From: an uncultured Bacilli bacterium | GTDB lineage: Bacteria; Bacillota_I; Bacilli_A; RF39; UBA660 | Assembly (NCBI GenBank): GCA_947627525.1 | Contig: CANQWJ010000061.1 | Coordinates: 1 to 7,180, forward strand | Direction of reading: 5' to 3' | Length of the DNA: 7,180 nucleotides | The notes under the pieces: generated by a model | What the model saw: only the letters and a program-made list of their open reading frames with translations | Told to the model about the DNA's origin: nothing | Database searches by the model: none | Translations under genes and position numbers: made by a program | Shown here: one piece after another, positions 1 through 4,574 of the stretch | Layout of the letters: the number at the start of each line of letters is the position of its first letter | Numbering within the stretch: the first letter of the stretch is position 1

Positions 1-529
1 TTTTTTCATTGGGAACATTATTAAAATTGGTAATTTCTTCTTTGTATATTTCCCGAGACTCGCCACTTAAACTTGACTCATCAACACTTACTTCCCCGCT
101 AATAATAACACCATCAGCGGGAACTTTATCGCCAGAAGATAAGACCACTATATCGGAAACGACGACATCATCTATTTTAATCTCAACTATTTTCCCATCT
201 CGCATGACGCGACATCGCGTTTTACTCGCTTCTTCTTGCATTTTTACAAAAGCTTTCTCACTACCATATTCCGATAAAGTAGAAATGGTTGTCGCAATAA
301 AAATAGCTAACATGATACCAATTGTTTCATACCAATCAAAGTCTTTAAATAAAAAGATAACTTTTATTCCTAAAGCAATCAATAATATCTTAATAATTGG
401 ATCTTTCAAGGCACTTATAAGTAGACTGATAAAGGAATTATTACTTTTACTATTTATATCATTAGTTCCATATTTGTTACGATTCTCTATTACTTCTTTT
501 TCACTTAAACCCTTAATTTTTCTATTCAT
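1..529 (-). CDS. Calcium-type (P2) cation-transporting P-type ATPase, N-terminal part
   Basis: This is the first 176 residues of an ATP-driven cation pump of the plasma membrane; the rest lies beyond the left edge. Residues 7-25 (GLSEKEVIENRNKYGTNDI) match the cation-ATPase N-terminal domain. Hydrophobic segments at about 36-62 and 68-86 correspond to M1 and M2. The actuator domain follows, with GDKVPAD at 133-139 and DESSLSGES at 150-158; SGES is the dephosphorylation loop, a common variant of TGES. The order and wording fit the P2A/P2B calcium-pump group better than heavy-metal P1B pumps, and no metal-binding CxxC is seen. The phosphorylation motif DKTGT and the ion-site helices are outside the window, so the ion is inferred from family resemblance. 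The start is ATG at 529-527, six bases after a GGAGG. The gene lies downstream of ylbL on the same strand, separated from it by a terminator. Confidence 0.88.
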   Translation of the reverse strand, partial: MNRKIKGLSEKEVIENRNKYGTNDINSKSNNSFISLLISALKDPIIKILLIALGIKVIFLFKDFDWYETIGIMLAIFIATTISTLSEYGSEKAFVKMQEEASKTRCRVMRDGKIVEIKIDDVVVSDIVVLSSGDKVPADGVIISGEVSVDESSLSGESREIYKEEITNFNNVPNEK

Positions 530-562
530 ATTAGGCCTCCTAAAAAATATTATTAAGGGTTT

Positions 563-592
563 ATTAAAAATAGACATACCTTTTTTCGACAA
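563..592 (-). promoter_or_regulatory. Possible promoter of the P-type ATPase gene
   Basis: On the minus strand TTGTCG (592-587) and TTTAAT (568-563) are 18 bases apart, matching 4/6 and 5/6 of the sigma-A consensus. The -35 begins at the end of the T-run of the preceding terminator. A start near 556 would leave a leader of about 27 bases containing the GGAGG. In such AT-rich DNA a match of this quality can occur by chance. Confidence 0.3.
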
Positions 593-611
593 AAAAAGAG
601 ACATCGTCTCT
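591..611 (-). terminator. Intrinsic terminator of ylbL
   Basis: On the minus strand AGAGAC and GTCTCT form a 6-bp stem (611-606 with 602-597) around a 3-base loop, followed by seven T's (597-591, the first also closing the stem). The TAG stop codon of ylbL (612-610) lies partly in the ascending arm. It separates ylbL transcription from the ATPase gene downstream. Confidence 0.65.
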
Positions 612-1635
612 ATTTCTTATAGTTCTTCAATTTTTCTAAGGTCTCTTCAAAGGTTGTTGCTTCAATCAAAGTAATTTTATAGTTTTTCTCTTCTTTTAGT
701 TTTTTAGCCGTATTATAGTTATCACCCTGAGGAACGATGAAGATATCAGCTTTCGCTTTAACAGCACCCTGTAATTTATATTCAACACCACCAATTTCGC
801 CAACACTACCATCACTTTCAATGGTTCCTGTTCCAACTATTTTTAAGCCTTTAGTTATATCTTCTTTCGTTAATTTATTATAAATCGCAAGCGCAAGCGT
901 TAGACCCCCACTTGAACCACTTTCATTTTGATGAAATTTAAAAGTAATTTCCGGATCTGTTTCATAATCATATATTTGAGAGACCATTATTCCTGTGTAT
1001 TTAGAGCCATCTTCTTCATAGACTTTTAATTTAGTTTTAAGCGTTTTATTATCTCTTTTGATAGTTATAGTAATCTCTTCTTGAACTTTCTTAGAATTGA
1101 CATAAGTACGATACGCATCGATATCCGTTAATTTATTGTCATCATAAGAAATTATTTCATCACCAACTCTAATGTCGGCATAATCTTTGACGAAGTCTTC
1201 TACGTAATAAATATAATATGAAGTCTTTTTTATTTTAAAATCTTTTCCCGCAGCTTCATAAGCAACTTTAGTCGAATTTTGTAAGGACTCTTTTAAAAGC
1301 AATTGATCTCTTTTCGTAACATCAGTTGCATCTTCTGTTTCATCAATCGCATAGTCTTCTTGAGTATAAAGCGTCCAATCAGGAATGACAAAACTTAATA
1401 AATAAGTTGGTAGTGTTCCTTTTAGTTCATTGACATAGGCAAGATTAAAACTTCCTTTTTGTTCATATGAATCACTAATTTCAACTCGATTACTAACATC
1501 AATTGTTCCCCCACTTGTCAAAATATAATAAGGTAATGGATATGTTAAAAAGACATAAAAACCCAAAATAAAAATTAGTTCTTCAAGATTTTCACTTATA
1601 TAATGTTTAACTTTTTCATATACTTTTTTGAACAT
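610..1635 (-). CDS. ylbL: YlbL/SepM-like PDZ-domain Lon-type serine protease, membrane-anchored
   Basis: This is a 341-residue membrane-anchored protease facing the cell exterior, close to the usual length of the family. Members of this family process secreted peptides (SepM on competence pheromone) or act in DNA-damage recovery (YlbL). An uncleaved signal anchor covers about residues 19-38, followed by the family signature PYYILTSGGTIDVSNRV. A PDZ-like region spans about 135-205 (RVGDEIISYDDNKL at 156-169). The Lon proteolytic domain follows, with nucleophile Ser242 in GSSGGL and general base Lys287 in GGVEYK, giving the Ser-Lys dyad. Start choice: ATG at 1635-1633, nine bases after AGGA. 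The open frame continues 51 codons upstream, but that would run through the divergent ylbJ start and lacks the family pattern. In Bacillus ylbL lies next to ylbJ, as here, but there in the same direction. The substrate is unknown. Confidence 0.9.
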   Translation of the reverse strand: MFKKVYEKVKHYISENLEELIFILGFYVFLTYPLPYYILTSGGTIDVSNRVEISDSYEQKGSFNLAYVNELKGTLPTYLLSFVIPDWTLYTQEDYAIDETEDATDVTKRDQLLLKESLQNSTKVAYEAAGKDFKIKKTSYYIYYVEDFVKDYADIRVGDEIISYDDNKLTDIDAYRTYVNSKKVQEEITITIKRDNKTLKTKLKVYEEDGSKYTGIMVSQIYDYETDPEITFKFHQNESGSSGGLTLALAIYNKLTKEDITKGLKIVGTGTIESDGSVGEIGGVEYKLQGAVKAKADIFIVPQGDNYNTAKKLKEEKNYKITLIEATTFEETLEKLKNYKK

Positions 1636-1654
1636 ATAATCACATCCTAAAATA

Positions 1655-1683
1655 ATTATAACAAAGAAAGAGGCTTTTATGAA
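1655..1683 (-). promoter_or_regulatory. Probable promoter of ylbL, overlapping the start of ylbJ
   Basis: On the minus strand a perfect TATAAT (1660-1655) lies 17 bases after TTCATA (1683-1678, 4/6 match to TTGACA). The predicted transcription start, near the A at 1648, is at the first base of the AGGA ribosome site, so the leader would be only about 13 bases. The -35 box overlaps the ATG of ylbJ, so polymerases for the two divergent genes would compete. Confidence 0.45.
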
Positions 1684-2641
1684 AACAAAATTAAAAAGTA
1701 TAACAATTATTATCTTTTTATTATTAATTCTCTTTTCTATTCTATACTTTCCCAAAGAGACAATTGATAGTGTTTTATTTGGAATCAATATTTGGAGTTA
1801 TAATGTTTTTCCCTCATTATTTCCTTTTTTTATCATAGCTGATTTATTGGTCAATTATGGTTTCATTGAATTTTTGAGTGAAATATTTAAAAATTTAATG
1901 ATTATTTTTGGTCTTTCGGGAAATTGTAGTTTTGCTTTTTTAGGAAGTATTATATCAGGTTTTCCTTCTGGTTCTAAATACACTAAGCAATTATTAGAAG
2001 AAGAAAAAATTAGCGTTCAAGAAGCCAACCACTTAATTAGATTTACCCATTTTTCTAACCCTTTATTTATTATGGGAACGATTGGTGCCGTCCTTTTAAA
2101 AGATAAAAAACTAGGAATTATTATTCTCTTAGCGCATTTCTTAGGGAATTTAATCATTGGTATTATCTTTCGACCTAAATGTAAATATACTTATGAAAAA
2201 GTATCTTTAAAAAGAGCTATTGATGAAGCAAGTAAAAAGAGAATTAATAATAGTAAAAGTTTTGCGAGCGTAATTAGTGATGCCATCTATAATACAATTA
2301 ATATCTTAATTCTTCTTTTAGGAATAATTATTATTTTCTTAATTCTTACTAATCTCATTAGTAAAATATTTACACTAAATGAAACATTTGCGATTCTCAT
2401 TAAAGGAATCTGTGAAATGACACAAGGTGTTAAATTTGTAGCAGGAAGTCATTTTTCTATAGTTATGAAAATAATATTAATAACCTTTTTCTTATCATTT
2501 GGCGGACTTAGTGTCCATTTACAAACAAGTAGTATCATTAGTAATACTAAAATAAAATACAAGAACTTTTTATTAGCAAGAATTATTCATTCTTTTATAG
2601 CTATAGTTCTTGTATATATCTTTTATGTATTAACTATTTGA
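1679..2641 (+). CDS. ylbJ: YlbJ-like polytopic membrane protein (nucleoside-recognition/Gate family)
   Basis: This 320-residue, highly hydrophobic protein has about seven to eight predicted membrane segments (around 8-24, 43-60, 72-92, 127-140, 145-164, 204-225, 262-281 and 299-319). Residues typical of YlbJ are FPSLFPFFI (44-52), SGFPSGSKYT (93-102), SNPLFI (126-131), GICEMTQG (243-250) and FGGLSVHLQT (274-283). In Bacillus YlbJ is needed for spore cortex formation and is made under a sporulation sigma factor. Whether this host sporulates cannot be told from the window, so a non-spore transport role is equally open. It is shorter than the roughly 400 residues usual for YlbJ. The start is ATG at 1679, five bases after AGAGG. 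It is divergent from ylbL with a 43-base gap, and its 3' end overlaps the convergent prepilin gene by 8 bases. Confidence 0.82.
   Translation: MKTKLKSITIIIFLLLILFSILYFPKETIDSVLFGINIWSYNVFPSLFPFFIIADLLVNYGFIEFLSEIFKNLMIIFGLSGNCSFAFLGSIISGFPSGSKYTKQLLEEEKISVQEANHLIRFTHFSNPLFIMGTIGAVLLKDKKLGIIILLAHFLGNLIIGIIFRPKCKYTYEKVSLKRAIDEASKKRINNSKSFASVISDAIYNTINILILLLGIIIIFLILTNLISKIFTLNETFAILIKGICEMTQGVKFVAGSHFSIVMKIILITFFLSFGGLSVHLQTSSIISNTKIKYKNFLLARIIHSFIAIVLVYIFYVLTI
2547..2615 (-). terminator. Possible terminator of the prepilin operon, inside antisense ylbJ
   Basis: A perfect 11-bp inverted repeat, ATACAAGAACT/AGTTCTTGTAT (2615-2605 with 2567-2557 on the minus strand), begins 18 bases after the prepilin stop codon. 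It is followed by TTTATTTTAG. The 37-base loop holds a second hairpin (AAGAAT/ATTCTT, 2594-2589 with 2583-2578). The location and T-rich end suit termination of the minus-strand operon, but the large loop and AT-rich stem make it weaker than a classical terminator. It lies in ylbJ coding sequence. Confidence 0.42.
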
Positions 2642-3905
2642 CAAATTTTTGATTAATTGCATCAAGACCACGATATTCTTCATATTCTTTTAAACAATCA
2701 GTATTAATACTTGTGCTGAGACACTTTGTTATTGCCTCTTTACTTAGTGTTGCTTTGTAAACAATAGCATTAGAAATTATTCCATAGAAGAGATTACTAT
2801 TTTTAACTTCAACACTAGCTTTATTACCACCAACAGCATAAGACATAGTTGATGAATCAATTGAATATTCATCATCAAGAATAACGCTTTGTTCCGTAAC
2901 AGTGCCACCATTATTAACAACAAAAATACTCATTCTTTTACCAGTTCCATCAAAAGTACCAATTAATGTATACCAAGTATTAGCTACTAATGGGGCCTCA
3001 CTACAAACTTCACGATAACTTGAATTATAAGGACTACCATTGGAAATATAAGCTGAAAAACAAGCTTTATTATTAGTCATTCCCCTATTACTCAAAGTAA
3101 GACCACTACCACCTAATTGCCAGTTACCAAATATTTGTTGAAAAGTATTCATATTAGAAGCATTAAATTTAACACGAGCCACTACAGATAATTTTTCTTG
3201 AGGTGTTTTGGTTGGATTAATAATTGTATCAGTAATGTATCCATCATATATACGTCCTTCACTAGTTTCTTTAGAACTTGGAACATTTTGGACATTAGTA
3301 CCACTAGAAGTCTCAACAGCAGGTTCTTTATAACTATAATCATAACCAGCAGCAACAATATTAATTCCATAATTACCTTCTAAATCATTATGATATATAG
3401 GAATTGATATTCGGTATAAATCAACATTTTTATCTTCTGGAACAGTGTAATAACTATCTCCTGCTAGACCTTGTCCTCTTGTCGTATATAACATGTAACT
3501 AGAAGGATAATCCAAAAGAATAGCATCTGGTGATTCATAAATAACACCACCATAATTGATGTATTTAATAGGTATTTCCATATCATCATATATCGTAGTA
3601 CTATCTTCGACAGACAATTGTTTAGTAGTTCCATCATTAAAATGTAAAACTAAGCACCTATTAGTTATTACACCGCCACTTTTACAATAATCGATTAAAC
3701 GTAATTTTTTATTATTTATATCATTTTGAATGGCTAGTGTAATTTGGTTTTTATAATCCAACATTTGTGATTTCATCGATTCAGAATCTTGTTTAACACG
3801 ATAATTGTATAAGAGTTGAAACATCGAAAAAGCCAAAGTAAAAACAAAAACAAAACTTAACGTCAACTCAATAATAGTAAAACCTTTATTATTCATTTTT
3901 TTCAT
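2634..3905 (-). CDS. Modular type IV prepilin with C-terminal LamG/concanavalin-A-like domain
   Basis: This 423-residue surface protein appears to be a pilin grafted to a lectin-like head. Residues 1-8 are a short basic leader ending in KG; cleavage after Gly8 would leave FTIIELTLSF, with the pilin-typical Glu at +5 (Glu13) and a hydrophobic helix at about 9-34. A pilin-like part runs to about 193, with a close Cys pair (74, 84). A Ser/Thr/Pro/Asn-rich linker covers about 194-217. From about 218 to 395 the pattern fits a LamG jelly roll: LSVVARVKF, NTWYTLIGTFDGTGKRMSIFVVNNG and a closing FYGIISNAIVYKATLSKEAI. Further Cys pairs are 282/301 and 395/404. A modular pilin with a ConA-like module is known in Streptococcus sanguinis (PilC), where it binds glycans; the ligand here is unknown. 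The start is ATG 3905, five bases after AGGAGG. It is second in a two-gene operon. A minor, tip-located pilin is the likeliest role. Confidence 0.82.
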   Translation of the reverse strand: MKKMNNKGFTIIELTLSFVFVFTLAFSMFQLLYNYRVKQDSESMKSQMLDYKNQITLAIQNDINNKKLRLIDYCKSGGVITNRCLVLHFNDGTTKQLSVEDSTTIYDDMEIPIKYINYGGVIYESPDAILLDYPSSYMLYTTRGQGLAGDSYYTVPEDKNVDLYRISIPIYHNDLEGNYGINIVAAGYDYSYKEPAVETSSGTNVQNVPSSKETSEGRIYDGYITDTIINPTKTPQEKLSVVARVKFNASNMNTFQQIFGNWQLGGSGLTLSNRGMTNNKACFSAYISNGSPYNSSYREVCSEAPLVANTWYTLIGTFDGTGKRMSIFVVNNGGTVTEQSVILDDEYSIDSSTMSYAVGGNKASVEVKNSNLFYGIISNAIVYKATLSKEAITKCLSTSINTDCLKEYEEYRGLDAINQKFVK

Positions 3906-3910
3906 AAATT

Positions 3911-3916
3911 CCTCCT
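3911..3916 (-). promoter_or_regulatory. Shine-Dalgarno of the modular prepilin, overlapping the upstream stop
   Basis: AGGAGG (3916-3911) is a consensus ribosome site five bases before the ATG at 3905. Its first two bases are the AG of the TAG stop (3917-3915) of the first prepilin gene. This suggests translational coupling. It fixes the first of two nearby ATGs as the start, since the second would be 14 bases away. Confidence 0.75.
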
Positions 3917-4478
3917 AACCCTCACTAACTTTTACTTCAATGTTAGCAAAAGAATCATCATCATATTGAATAATTAGTCGATGATATTTTTTATAAGTAT
4001 CTCCTGCTGGTGTTGAGAAAGAATCAAGACTATCAATATAATCACTGGTTGCACGATCAAATTCTATAGAGTTTTTAGGTTCTTTAGCGGCTTTTTTGAT
4101 ACCATTACCAACTCCTGTATTACTCTCTAATCGATACCAAGTAACATATACTTTTTTAACATTTAAGTAACTTTTCCCTAGTAGAACTTTACAATAATTT
4201 TTCTTAACTAGATTGTTACATAAAACTTCAGGTGTATATGCTTTATATATTTCTGATCCAAGTTCGAGAATTTTATTCATGTTATCATCTTCCATTATCA
4301 TTGCTCTAACCATATTAGCATTATATACACCATCGATTGTATCATACTTTTCATATTCTTCATATTTACCTACTAATGGTACAACATTGACAAACAAAAA
4401 GACAAATAACGAAAGAACAAAAACACCAACTACTATAGCTTCAGCTAATAAAAAACCTTTTTCATTATTTTTTTTCAT
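3915..4478 (-). CDS. Type IV prepilin-like protein
   Basis: This 187-residue protein has a class III (prepilin) signal: MKKNNEKG then FLLAEAIVVGVFV. Cleavage after Gly8 gives an N-terminal Phe and Glu at +5 (Glu13), the residue pairing neighbouring subunits in type IV filaments. The hydrophobic helix spans about 9-36. The rest is a soluble, charged, tyrosine-rich domain with one close Cys pair (87 and 96), perhaps a disulfide. The globular part matches no named pilin I recognise. Size and the absence of a linker suggest a minor or core pilin, or a ComG-type pseudopilin. It is first in the operon with the modular prepilin, nine bases apart, so the two are probably made in step and assembled together. 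The start is ATG at 4478; the ribosome site (AAAGG and AAGTGA upstream) is weaker than that of the next gene. It is transcribed from the divergent region shared with the motor ATPase gene. Confidence 0.8.
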   Translation of the reverse strand: MKKNNEKGFLLAEAIVVGVFVLSLFVFLFVNVVPLVGKYEEYEKYDTIDGVYNANMVRAMIMEDDNMNKILELGSEIYKAYTPEVLCNNLVKKNYCKVLLGKSYLNVKKVYVTWYRLESNTGVGNGIKKAAKEPKNSIEFDRATSDYIDSLDSFSTPAGDTYKKYHRLIIQYDDDSFANIEVKVSEG

Positions 4479-4497
4479 AAAAAATCACTTACCTTTA

Positions 4498-4526
4498 TTG
4501 ATTATCTTTCAAAAGTATTATATAAT
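4498..4526 (+). promoter_or_regulatory. Promoter of the pilus ATPase gene
   Basis: TTGATT (4498-4503) and a perfect TATAAT (4521-4526) are separated by the optimal 17 bases, the best sigma-A-type promoter in the window. Transcription would start near 4533 with a leader of about 42 bases. That leader ends in AAGGGG (4559-4564), ten bases before the ATG. The -35 lies next to the ribosome-site region of the divergent prepilin gene. Confidence 0.7.
4517..4522 (-). promoter_or_regulatory. Divergent -10 element for the prepilin operon
   Basis: The palindrome ATTATATAAT (4517-4526) also reads TATAAT on the minus strand (4522-4517), about 39 bases before the prepilin start. At 17-base spacing its -35 (TAGTAT, 4545-4540) is poor. 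A better TTGTCT (4550-4545) is 22 bases away, too far. Initiation may therefore be weak or need an activator. Confidence 0.42.
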
Positions 4527-4574
4527 AAATTAAGATAAAATACTAGACAAAAGTTAAAAAGGGGCAAAACAATT

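Noticed and set aside
9..674. Long plus-strand open frame opposite the P-type ATPase gene
   Set aside because: It is antisense to a clearly conserved ATPase and to the end of ylbL, crosses the ylbL terminator, and has low-complexity Ser/Leu/Ile composition with no recognisable domain.
1636..1788. 51-codon N-terminal extension of the ylbL frame
   Set aside because: It runs through the divergent ylbJ start and the likely ylbL promoter; the ATG at 1635 has a good ribosome site and gives the family's normal length.
3182..3383. Two short open frames, one on each strand, within the modular prepilin gene
   Set aside because: They overlap the linker region of a long intact gene and are explained as out-of-frame shadows.
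4213..4533. Plus-strand open frame opposite the first prepilin gene
   Set aside because: It is antisense to a prepilin with a clear signal, has no good ribosome site, and runs through the divergent promoter region.
4527..4574. Riboswitch or long structured leader before the ATPase gene
   Set aside because: The predicted leader is about 42 bases, A-rich, and shows no convincing stem or conserved aptamer.
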